Source: Saprospiraceae bacterium (GTDB lineage: Bacteria; Bacteroidota; Bacteroidia; Chitinophagales; Saprospiraceae). Taken from it: DNA of 5,364 nt. Location of the stretch: the NCBI GenBank assembly GCA_023299965.1, contig JALZVN010000171.1, forward strand, positions 1 through 5,364, in the 5' to 3' direction. Positions 1 through 5,364 of this stretch are shown here, in pieces; positions within the stretch are counted from its first letter, which is position 1; every line of letters starts with the position of its first letter. The notes beneath the pieces are model-generated. The model was not told where the DNA came from and did not search any database. It saw only the letters and a list, made by a program, of their open reading frames with translations. Made by a program: the position numbers and the translations under genes.

Positions 1-500
1 TCAAAATCTTCAGTACCAAAATTTAAAGAAAAACCATCATTATGCACCTCTGCTTGATTAAGGTTGAAAAGGAATTGAACATCTAAACTCGCAGACCACC
101 ATTTCTTATCATAGTTTACTCCTAGAGGTAATCCGGCGTACTTCAAAAGATAAGTGCCATCTTTAAACGTAATGGAGCCTTCATTCCCCTCTATAGTGGT
201 AGTTCCGGAGATATCAAGCAAATTCAAATGATTGCCATAATTGTATTGTGAATACCCAATCAAAAAATTCCATGGAGTGGATTTGATTGGAAAATTGGCC
301 CTAAATCCAAAGCCTGCTTTATGTGAATTATCAAGTGTATTGGGATTTGTAAGCCACAAAGGACTTTCAAAACTGATATGCATATAAGGATCTTCAGATC
401 CGTTTTTCTTTTTTTTACTTTGAGCTTCAACTGATTGAGTAACTACAGAAAAACAAACAAGACATAATACTGCCTTGAGCAGAGTGGAAAATTTAAACAC
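1..500 (-). CDS. Secreted protein, probable outer-membrane beta-barrel (partial, 3' end outside window)
   Basis: An open frame of 166 codons runs from a GTG at 500 to the window edge without a stop. The GTG is chosen because an in-frame TAA lies upstream at 533-531, no ATG comes earlier, and the product begins with a good signal peptide: Lys at 3 and 9, a hydrophobic core (about 10-20, AVLCLVCFSVV) and a V-E-A|Q cleavage site near residue 27. The mature part starts with a Lys-rich stretch (SKKKKNG). It then shows alternating polar/hydrophobic strands rich in Tyr, Trp, Phe and Gly, such as GFGFRANFPI, FLIGYSQYNYG and YLLKYAGLPLGVNYDKKWW. This resembles PorT-like or other Bacteroidetes outer-membrane barrels, but no family is certain. 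It lies 37 bases after the FtsE-like gene on the same strand, so co-transcription is likely. The protein is export-directed; barrel and outer-membrane location are inference. Confidence 0.72.
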   Translation of the reverse strand, partial: MFKFSTLLKAVLCLVCFSVVTQSVEAQSKKKKNGSEDPYMHISFESPLWLTNPNTLDNSHKAGFGFRANFPIKSTPWNFLIGYSQYNYGNHLNLLDISGTTTIEGNEGSITFKDGTYLLKYAGLPLGVNYDKKWWSASLDVQFLFNLNQAEVHNDGFSLNFGTEDF

Positions 501-537
501 GCTTAGGTGGTTTAGAAATTTGAAAATAAATTAAAAT

Positions 538-1248
538 TTAATTTAGTCTTCCTTCAGCACATCTCAATACCCTTGCAGGGTAATCCTCGATTAATCGGTA
601 ATCGTGGGTGGCCATGATGACAGCCATTTTCTTTTCTTTAGAAAGCTCAAACAGCAACTCTAAAATATCTAAAGCTGTGTCAGGATCTAAGTTTCCAGTA
701 GGTTCATCAGCAATTAATAGTTTTGGGCTATTTATTAGAGCCCTTGCTATTGCGACGCGTTGCTGTTCACCACCTGATATTTCATGGGGCATTCTATGCA
801 AAAGATTAGGAATACCTACTTGATTAAGTACACTCCAAATCCTATTTTCTATTTTTAGCTTATCCGTCCAATCCGTTGCTCTCAAAAGGAACTCCAGATT
901 ATCGCTAACATTCCGATCTGCTAACAACTGAAAGTCTTGGAATACTATTCCAATTTGTCTTCGTAGCAAAGGTATATTCTTTCTTGAAATATTTTTAAGA
1001 TCGTAACCAAAAATATGCCCGTCTCCACTCAATAATGGTAAGTCTGCAAATATTGTTTTTAGCAAGGATGATTTACCAGATCCCGTCATTCCGACAAGAT
1101 ATGTAAATTGACCTTCATGTATATTTAATTCAACATTAGATAATACTAGCTTCTCGCCATGACCTATGCCTGCAGCTTTTAACTGAGCAACTAAAAGTCC
1201 TTGTGTAGAAGACATATCTAGAGCTGAATGATAAGGACGCTTATTCAT
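538..1248 (-). CDS. ftsE: FtsE-like ABC transporter ATP-binding protein
   Basis: A complete ABC ATPase of 236 residues. Visible motifs are Walker A GMTGSGKSS (53-61), Q-loop FQD (Gln104), signature ISGGEQQRVAIARA (157-170), Walker B LLIADE (177-182), D-loop GNLD (185-188) and H-loop THD (214-216). The run ADEPTGNLDPD and the overall length match the FtsE/LolD/MacB-type group of cytoplasmic ATPases that drive a membrane partner. In Bacteroidetes, stand-alone members like this are usually called FtsE, which with FtsX controls peptidoglycan hydrolysis at division. No FtsX or other permease is in the window, so the exact partner is unknown and LolD-like lipoprotein export remains an alternative. 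The first ATG (1248) gives an N-terminus about 10-20 residues longer than usual; Met12 (ATG at 1215) is a plausible alternative start. The gene is transcribed away from ccmE, with a -7 box just upstream. Confidence 0.85.
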   Translation of the reverse strand: MNKRPYHSALDMSSTQGLLVAQLKAAGIGHGEKLVLSNVELNIHEGQFTYLVGMTGSGKSSLLKTIFADLPLLSGDGHIFGYDLKNISRKNIPLLRRQIGIVFQDFQLLADRNVSDNLEFLLRATDWTDKLKIENRIWSVLNQVGIPNLLHRMPHEISGGEQQRVAIARALINSPKLLIADEPTGNLDPDTALDILELLFELSKEKKMAVIMATHDYRLIEDYPARVLRCAEGRLN

Positions 1249-1265
1249 AGTAACTCATTGATACT

Positions 1266-1273
1266 CAAAGATA
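1266..1273 (-). promoter_or_regulatory. Bacteroidetes-type -7 promoter box for the ftsE-like gene
   Basis: On the minus strand the sequence is TATCTTTG, an exact match to the Bacteroidetes -7 consensus TAnnTTTG. It ends 17 bases before the ATG at 1248. A start about 5-7 bases downstream of the box would leave a leader of only about 11 bases for that ATG, or about 44 for the Met12 start. The -33 element is weak: the nearest TTTG (1303-1300) gives a 26-base spacer, longer than the usual 17-23. Confidence 0.5.
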
Positions 1274-1300
1274 CAACCTCTACATTTAATAACAGTATAC

Positions 1301-1316
1301 AAACACAATTGTATTT
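1301..1316. promoter_or_regulatory. 16-base near-perfect palindrome, possible operator
   Basis: The sequence AAACACAATTGTATTT is symmetric apart from one base pair (C/A at the fourth and thirteenth positions), centred on ACAATTGT. It lies about 30-40 bases upstream of the minus-strand -7 box, where a regulator could meet the polymerase. The region is AT-rich and the palindrome is short, so chance is a real alternative. Confidence 0.25.
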
Positions 1317-1375
1317 CAATATTTTACAAAAGCATAGCATAATAAATCCTCTGTGTTGGACTCATTTTACACAAT

Positions 1376-1410
1376 TTTGATTATTTAGACTAGTTATAGT
1401 AGTACTTTTA
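1376..1410 (+). promoter_or_regulatory. Candidate promoter for the ccmE-ccmF transcript
   Basis: TTTG at 1376-1379 is followed after 23 bases by TACTTTTA at 1403-1410, which matches the Bacteroidetes -7 consensus TAnnTTTG except in the last base. The spacer is at the long end of the range. A second -7-like string, TAGATTTT (1430-1437), lacks a TTG at a fitting distance. A promoter must lie in this divergent region, but its exact place is uncertain. Confidence 0.3.
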
Positions 1411-1440
1411 CCAGTGTATAACTGGAATCTAGATTTTAGT
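1390..1440 (+). promoter_or_regulatory. Cluster of overlapping inverted repeats in the ccmE leader
   Basis: Three dyads share bases. AGTTATA (1392-1398) is the exact complement of TATAACT (1417-1423), extendable to nine pairs with one G-U. CCAGT (1411-1415) is the exact complement of ACTGG (1421-1425). The stretch 1421-1440 is a palindrome around AATCTAGATT (1426-1435) with outer arms ACT/AGT and two bases that would be G-U pairs in RNA. Because 1421-1425 serves in all three, the folds exclude each other. This could be an operator or a leader switch, or chance in AT-rich DNA. Confidence 0.3.
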
Positions 1441-1472
1441 GAAGTCTTTAGGTTTACAAAACATAGCAAATT

Positions 1473-1868
1473 ATGAAGAAGATTCATATCATCGGTATCA
1501 TCATGATCCTTCTTGCAGGAGCTGCCCTTTTTATGGCTTCAGAAGATATCGCAACCTATTCTACTTTTGCGCAAGCAGAAAGTATAGAAGGAAAAATAAA
1601 AGTAGCAGGTCAACTAGTACTTGATAAAGAAATGTACTATAACCCTGAGAAAGATCCCAATTACTTTACCTTTCACATCAAGGATGTAGAAGGAACAGAG
1701 AAAAAAGTAATCCTTTACGGCTCTAAGCCACAAGATTTTGAACTAAGTGAGCAAATTGTCTTGACTGGAAAAATGAGTGGTGAGGACTTTGTGGCCACAG
1801 ATATGCTTACGAAGTGCCCCTCCAAATACAAGGAAGACGAAATTTTTATTCGAGAATCTGATATCTAA
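1473..1868 (+). CDS. ccmE: Cytochrome c maturation haem chaperone CcmE, cysteine-type
   Basis: The 131-residue product has the CcmE plan: a short cytoplasmic N-terminus, one membrane anchor (about 5-22, IHIIGIIMILLAGAALFM) and a periplasmic beta-rich OB-fold domain (VAGQLVLDKE, FTFHIKD, KKVILYG, IVLTGKM). The C-terminal haem site reads CPSKY: Cys115 stands where classical CcmE has the haem-binding His of HxxxY, and Tyr119 is kept. Cys-type CcmE proteins are known from some bacteria and archaea (CxxxY class), so this is a variant rather than a broken gene. The protein receives haem from the CcmABC(D) complex and passes it to CcmF. The ATG at 1473 is the first in frame, with a TAG at 1464-1466 upstream; no Shine-Dalgarno is seen. 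Only 18 bases separate it from ccmF, consistent with one transcript and a working pair. Confidence 0.9.
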   Translation: MKKIHIIGIIMILLAGAALFMASEDIATYSTFAQAESIEGKIKVAGQLVLDKEMYYNPEKDPNYFTFHIKDVEGTEKKVILYGSKPQDFELSEQIVLTGKMSGEDFVATDMLTKCPSKYKEDEIFIRESDI

Positions 1869-1886
1869 ACTTTAGACCACCCCTAA

Positions 1887-4739
1887 ATGCCAGAAGAAAT
1901 AAAATACATAGGAGAACACCTCATTTTTGGACAAATTGGGTATTTCATAATAACGCTTGGATTTGTCGCTGCTATTTTTTCAAGCATAGCCTATTTTTTT
2001 GCGACTAATAATGAAGATACATCTCAATTTAATTCTTGGAGACGGTTAGGCAGAATAGGATTTGTAACACACGGTGTTGCTATCTATACTACCATTGGCT
2101 TGACTTTTTACATCATGCTTCAGAAGTATTACGAGTACTCCTATGTATTTGAGCATGTCAGTGACGATTTACCATTTCGATATATATTTTCAGCTTTTTG
2201 GGAAGGTCAAGAAGGAAGCTTTATGCTTTGGATGTTTTGGCACATCTTTCTTGGGACAATCATACTTTTCAAAGGAGGAAAGTGGGAAGCACCTGTTTTA
2301 TCTGTCATTGCAGCTATAGAGGTCTTTATCAACTCCATGATCCTTGGAGTGTACTTAGGAGCATATAAGATCGGATCTAGCCCACTCGCTTTATTCAGAG
2401 ACACCGCTTCTATGCCGCTTTTCAATAATGAGGATTATGTATCCATGTTAAGCAAATTTGCAGATGGTCTCAACCCTTTGTTGCAAAATTATTGGATGAC
2501 AATACATCCTCCTACGCTTTTTCTGGGCTTTGCTAGTACAGCTGTTCCATTCGCATTTGCTGTTGCAGGCCTTTGGAGAAAGGATCATAAAGCATGTCTT
2601 AAACCTATGTTGAGATGGGGTTTGTTTTCAGGAGCCATCTTGGGTACTGGAATACTTATGGGTGGAGCATGGGCCTATGAAGCACTTTCCTTTGGCGGAT
2701 ACTGGGCATGGGATCCAGTAGAGAACACTTCCTTGGTACCTTGGCTACTCGTAATAGCTGGAATTCATACAAACCTAATCGCTAAAGCGACTGGATATTC
2801 TATAAAGAGTACCTACCTATTTTATGTATTGACTTTTATCATGATCTTGTATTCTACTACGCTTACTAGATCTGGTGTATTGGGAGATTCTTCAGTGCAC
2901 GCATTTACCGAGATGGGATTAGAAAATCAGTTGCTACTGTTCATCTTGTTTTTCGTGTTTGGAAGCATTGCATTTATGTTTAGAGGATTCTCCAGTGTAG
3001 CTATTCCAGAAAAGGAAGAAACCATTTTTTCTAAGGAGTTTTGGATGTTTATCGGATCATTAGTTTTATTATTCTCTGCGATTCTGATAACGTTTACTAC
3101 CTCTATTCCAGTATATAACAAGGTGGCAGAATTGTTTGGATATGACCTAGGACTTACTAGCCCTTTAGAACCTATCAAGCACTATAATAAGTATCAAGTA
3201 TGGATTGCCATATTTATTGGGCTCTTTAGTGCTGTGAGTCAATTCATGAGGTATCGTGAGTTTAACTGGAAAGGACATCAAAATAAATTCTACACCCATA
3301 CGGGTATTAGTTTAGCCATATCAGGCGTATTGACCTATCTGGCTAGTCTTTGGATAAATGTTAGCATTTGGCAATATGGCTTGATGTTGTTTTTTGCCAT
3401 ATTTACCATTGTTTCAAATCTCGACATGATCACCTTCTTTAGTAAAGCGAAGGGCATCAAACTCAGTAGCTTTATTGCTCACGCTGGTTTTGGAATTATG
3501 CTAGTTGGTATTTTAGCCTCAGGTCTAAATAAGCAACACATCTCTACCAATCCATTTGCACAAAGAGGCTTACTTCCAGAAGATATGATCAATGAAAACG
3601 TGCTTTTGATAGAGGATCAGAGTATGTTTATCAATGGATATCAAGTGACCTATGAAGGAGATAGTATAGTCGATAATACTAGATACTTTAAGGTTAACTA
3701 TCAACGCATAGATAAAATGGGTAATCAATATGAGTCTTTCAATCTTTACCCAAATGCATTGTACAACGCTAAGTTTACTAAGGTGGCTTCTTTTAATCCA
3801 AGTACAAAGCACTACCTGAGTAAAGACATCTTTTCACATATTGCAGGACTACCGCCTGGTGAAGCAGATATAGAAGATGCTAAAGCTAAAGAAGATAGCC
3901 TCAACTACTACCAGTATAGCTCACTTCTCAATACTCCAATAGAAGTATTTGACACGGTGAAAGTAACAGAGCTAGGCTTTGACACTACGGTTATCAAGAA
4001 ATTTTTGGTTACCATAAATGAAATAAATAGAGCTCCTTCTCATCATGAGTATAAGCCAGAGGTGGGAGATTTAGCTGTAGGTCTAAAAATGACAGTCGAG
4101 TATCCTGAGGACAACAAGCGTTTTGACCTAGAACCAGTGATAGTCCTTAGAGGATCTCTACTATTCAACTATTCTGCTCAAGTAAATGAGCTCGCAATCA
4201 AAGTAAAGCTAGACGAAAAAACGATAGATGCCATATTTACTTCAGAGGAAAAACTAGCTTATCAAGCTTTTGAATTTAAACCTGGTGATGAGATCAATTA
4301 CAATGGATATAAGGTCAAGTTTAACAACTTTGAAAAAGAACCTAGTCACCCTGCTTATGTCAAAACAGATGGAGACATCGTGGTTAGTGCGCTTTTAGAA
4401 ATCACCGATAAAGATGGACAGAAGTTTAATGCACAACCTATTTACTTGATCCGTGAAAACAAACCTTATATCATAAAAGATGAAGTACCAGGAGAAGGAT
4501 TACATTTTCAATTTGTAAACATCAACCCAGCTACGGGTATCGCAACCATCAATATGGCTCAGTTTATCAACAACGCTGAAATCCCGTATCTGTTAGCAGC
4601 AAATTCATATAGAGATGATTATATCGTATTAGAAGCTATAGTATTCCCAGGAATCAATTTTTTCTGGCTAGGGTCTTGTATGATGATGTTTGGCTTATTT
4701 GTAGGTATGTTTAGATCCATTCGAGAAAAGATAGCATGA
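1887..4739 (+). CDS. ccmF: Cytochrome c haem lyase subunit CcmF, long form
   Basis: This 950-residue polytopic membrane protein belongs to the CcmF/NrfE family, which takes haem from CcmE and joins it to the CxxCH motif of apocytochrome c outside the inner membrane. I count about 14 membrane segments in residues 12-547 and one more at about 917-942. Key features are EGQEGSFMLW (106-115), the haem-handling WWD-type loop FGGYWAWDPVEN (269-280), and all four conserved histidines: His207 (IHPPTLFLG), His294 (AGIHTN), His338 (SVHAF) and His532 (IAHAG). Usual CcmF is about 650 residues; the excess lies in the last periplasmic region (about 548-915), where two extra repeat-like units appear. The ATG at 1887 directly follows an in-frame TAA, so no earlier start exists. 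The end overlaps the next gene by ATGA. No CcmH or CcmI is visible here. Confidence 0.93.
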   Translation: MPEEIKYIGEHLIFGQIGYFIITLGFVAAIFSSIAYFFATNNEDTSQFNSWRRLGRIGFVTHGVAIYTTIGLTFYIMLQKYYEYSYVFEHVSDDLPFRYIFSAFWEGQEGSFMLWMFWHIFLGTIILFKGGKWEAPVLSVIAAIEVFINSMILGVYLGAYKIGSSPLALFRDTASMPLFNNEDYVSMLSKFADGLNPLLQNYWMTIHPPTLFLGFASTAVPFAFAVAGLWRKDHKACLKPMLRWGLFSGAILGTGILMGGAWAYEALSFGGYWAWDPVENTSLVPWLLVIAGIHTNLIAKATGYSIKSTYLFYVLTFIMILYSTTLTRSGVLGDSSVHAFTEMGLENQLLLFILFFVFGSIAFMFRGFSSVAIPEKEETIFSKEFWMFIGSLVLLFSAILITFTTSIPVYNKVAELFGYDLGLTSPLEPIKHYNKYQVWIAIFIGLFSAVSQFMRYREFNWKGHQNKFYTHTGISLAISGVLTYLASLWINVSIWQYGLMLFFAIFTIVSNLDMITFFSKAKGIKLSSFIAHAGFGIMLVGILASGLNKQHISTNPFAQRGLLPEDMINENVLLIEDQSMFINGYQVTYEGDSIVDNTRYFKVNYQRIDKMGNQYESFNLYPNALYNAKFTKVASFNPSTKHYLSKDIFSHIAGLPPGEADIEDAKAKEDSLNYYQYSSLLNTPIEVFDTVKVTELGFDTTVIKKFLVTINEINRAPSHHEYKPEVGDLAVGLKMTVEYPEDNKRFDLEPVIVLRGSLLFNYSAQVNELAIKVKLDEKTIDAIFTSEEKLAYQAFEFKPGDEINYNGYKVKFNNFEKEPSHPAYVKTDGDIVVSALLEITDKDGQKFNAQPIYLIRENKPYIIKDEVPGEGLHFQFVNINPATGIATINMAQFINNAEIPYLLAANSYRDDYIVLEAIVFPGINFFWLGSCMMMFGLFVGMFRSIREKIA
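3633..3752 (+). repeat. CcmF periplasmic unit 1 (canonical-domain-like)
   Basis: Residues 583-622 of CcmF begin with NGYQV and carry DKMGNQ and a Pro at 622. This matches the start of the ordinary CcmF C-terminal periplasmic domain, in which a GYxxxF strand is followed by a dGk turn and a Pro-containing strand. Unit 3 has the same NGYxV and DKxG landmarks, with about nine more residues between them. The relation is read by eye and is distant. Confidence 0.35.
4002..4154 (+). repeat. CcmF periplasmic unit 2 (degenerate internal repeat)
   Basis: Residues 706-756 contain PSHHEY (717-722), GDLAV (727-731), FDLEP (746-750) and Arg755. The same landmarks occur in the same order 101-102 residues later in unit 3, needing only one single-residue gap. 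DNA similarity between the units is low, so this would be an old duplication kept at protein level. Confidence 0.5.
4308..4457 (+). repeat. CcmF periplasmic unit 3 (degenerate internal repeat)
   Basis: Residues 808-857 contain PSHPAY (819-824), GDIVV (829-833), DKDG (841-844), FNAQP (847-851) and Arg856. They align with unit 2 at an offset of 102, then 101, residues. The unit follows NGY (806-808), as in unit 1. Together, units 2 and 3 account for much of the extra length of this CcmF. Confidence 0.5.
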
Positions 4740-5364
4740 AAAAGGTAGCATTGATCGGGGCTGGCAATATCAACTGGCATTTGGGTACGTCCCTTCCTTC
4801 AAAGCATTATCAAATGTGTCAGGTCTATAGTAGAACACGAAAATCTGCACAGGCATTGGCAAAGCACTTAGACTGCTCCTTTACAACGTCCTTAAAAAAA
4901 ATAGACGCTTCTGCAGATATTATCCTTATTGCCGTGAGCGATGATGCTATCCCAGAAGTTGCCAAGTCATTGTCTTATCTAGAAGATGGGAAACGCTTAT
5001 TTATGCATACCTCAGGTAATACAAGTGTAGAAGTTCTGTCTAAGCACTTTAGTAAAAGTGCCGTTTTTTGGCCTCCGCAGTCCATACGTAAGGAGAATAA
5101 AATAAATATCCGGCAGACTCCATTTGTGGTCGTTGCGGATCAAGGATCTACCAAAGAAGCCATGCAGTTTGCTAAAAGGTTAAGCAAGAAGGTTAGTTTA
5201 CTGGATAAGGCGCAAAAAAAACAACTGCACCTTGCGGCTGTTTTTGCCAATAACTTCAGCAATCACTTAATCAGTATAGCATATGATCTCTGCCAAAAAG
5301 AAGATCTTGACTTTGCATTATTGTACCCCATCATCAAGCAGACGATTGCCAATATAGATAAGGG
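4736..5364 (+). CDS. Rossmann-fold and DUF2520 domain protein (partial, 3' end outside window)
   Basis: The frame starts with ATG inside the last codons of ccmF (ATGA overlap) and stays open for 209 codons to the window edge; family members are about 250-260 residues, so roughly 50 are missing. The N-terminus is a dinucleotide-binding Rossmann fold: VALIGAGNINWHLG (4-17), a strand ending in YSRTRKSAQAL (31-41), ADIILIAVSDDAIPEV (60-75) and MHTSGNTSVEVL (90-101). FWPPQS (111-116) and the helix LHLAAVFANNFSNHL (165-179) mark the DUF2520 part. The fold resembles ProC and F420-dependent NADP oxidoreductases, so an NAD(P)-linked oxidoreductase is likely, but the substrate is unknown. The overlap suggests translation coupled to ccmF; a weak purine-rich stretch (GAGAAAAG, 4723-4730) lies upstream. 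No direct link to cytochrome c is evident. Confidence 0.87.
   Translation, partial: MKKVALIGAGNINWHLGTSLPSKHYQMCQVYSRTRKSAQALAKHLDCSFTTSLKKIDASADIILIAVSDDAIPEVAKSLSYLEDGKRLFMHTSGNTSVEVLSKHFSKSAVFWPPQSIRKENKINIRQTPFVVVADQGSTKEAMQFAKRLSKKVSLLDKAQKKQLHLAAVFANNFSNHLISIAYDLCQKEDLDFALLYPIIKQTIANIDK

Larger units (their letters stand above)
1249..1472. other. Divergent intergenic region between ftsE-like gene and ccmE
   Basis: These 224 very AT-rich bases separate two divergently transcribed genes, so they must hold both promoters. I see no convincing small gene. The content is a -7 box for the minus-strand gene (1266-1273), a near-perfect palindrome (1301-1316), a weak promoter candidate for ccmE (1376-1410) and several overlapping dyads (1390-1440). 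The sequence ACACAATT occurs twice, at 1303-1310 and 1369-1376. Confidence 0.8.

Noticed and set aside
409..416. Run of eight T (poly-A on the coding strand) near the start of the exported protein, as a possible phase-variation tract
   Set aside because: It simply encodes the Lys-rich start of the mature protein and the frame is intact. One copy gives no evidence of length variation.
501..537. Possible terminator or promoter between the ftsE-like gene and the exported-protein gene
   Set aside because: The 37 bases are AT-rich with no stem-loop and no good TAnnTTTG on the minus strand; co-transcription is the simpler reading.
608..823. Plus-strand open frame antisense to the ftsE-like gene
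   Set aside because: It overlaps the region encoding the signature and Walker B motifs of a well-supported ATPase on the other strand, and its product shows no recognisable domain.
1439..1624. Plus-strand frame starting upstream of ccmE
   Set aside because: It lies in another frame across the start of ccmE; its Arg/Ser/Tyr-rich product is what an out-of-frame reading gives.
1869..1886. Possible terminator or regulatory site between ccmE and ccmF
   Set aside because: The gap is only 18 bases and shows no stem followed by a T-run, so read-through is expected.
2207..2425. Minus-strand frame inside ccmF
   Set aside because: It is antisense to conserved CcmF membrane segments and has no independent support.
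2927..3178. Second minus-strand frame inside ccmF
   Set aside because: It is antisense to CcmF membrane segments, has low-complexity composition and no promoter or domain.
3570..3812. Minus-strand frame opposite the CcmF periplasmic domain
   Set aside because: The plus-strand frame continues through with clear protein-level structure, and the antisense product resembles no family.
5214..5221. Run of eight A in the DUF2520 gene, as a possible frameshift or slippage site
   Set aside because: The reading frame continues straight through into the conserved LHLAAVFANNFSNHL helix, so no shift is needed.

Overview
The window is AT-rich DNA that looks like a member of the Bacteroidetes (Bacteroidota). 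Three things suggest this: starts that mostly lack a Shine-Dalgarno sequence, a perfect match to the Bacteroidetes -7 promoter box (TAnnTTTG), and the protein families present. A Ccm-type (System I) cytochrome c maturation pair with a cysteine-type CcmE and a very long CcmF fits the Cytophagales or related lineages better than Flavobacteriia, which I associate with the fused CcsBA (System II) route. The lineage call is inference; no rRNA or other marker is present.

Layout. The left part is on the minus strand. A FtsE-like ABC ATPase (1248 to 538) is followed after 37 bases by a GTG-started secreted protein that looks like an outer-membrane beta-barrel (500 to 1, cut by the window edge). A 224-base divergent intergenic region (1249-1472) carries the ATPase promoter, a weaker candidate for the other side and a cluster of dyad symmetries. 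The right part is on the plus strand: ccmE (1473-1868), ccmF (1887-4739) and a Rossmann/DUF2520 protein (4736 to the right edge). The last two overlap by four bases, so the three probably form one transcript.

How the genes work together. CcmE is the membrane-anchored periplasmic haem chaperone, and CcmF takes haem from it and attaches it to apocytochrome c. The CcmA/B/C haem-loading transporter and the CcmG/H thioredoxin-like parts are not in this window. The DUF2520 protein has no known role in haem attachment and may simply be carried along in the operon. The FtsE-like ATPase has no FtsX beside it.

Most notable points. CcmE carries Cys (C115) where the classical family has the haem-binding His. 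CcmF has about 250 extra periplasmic residues near its C-terminus, which appear to contain two degenerate repeats related to the ordinary C-terminal periplasmic domain. The ccmE leader contains overlapping, mutually exclusive inverted repeats. I see no mobile element, CRISPR array, tRNA or rRNA.
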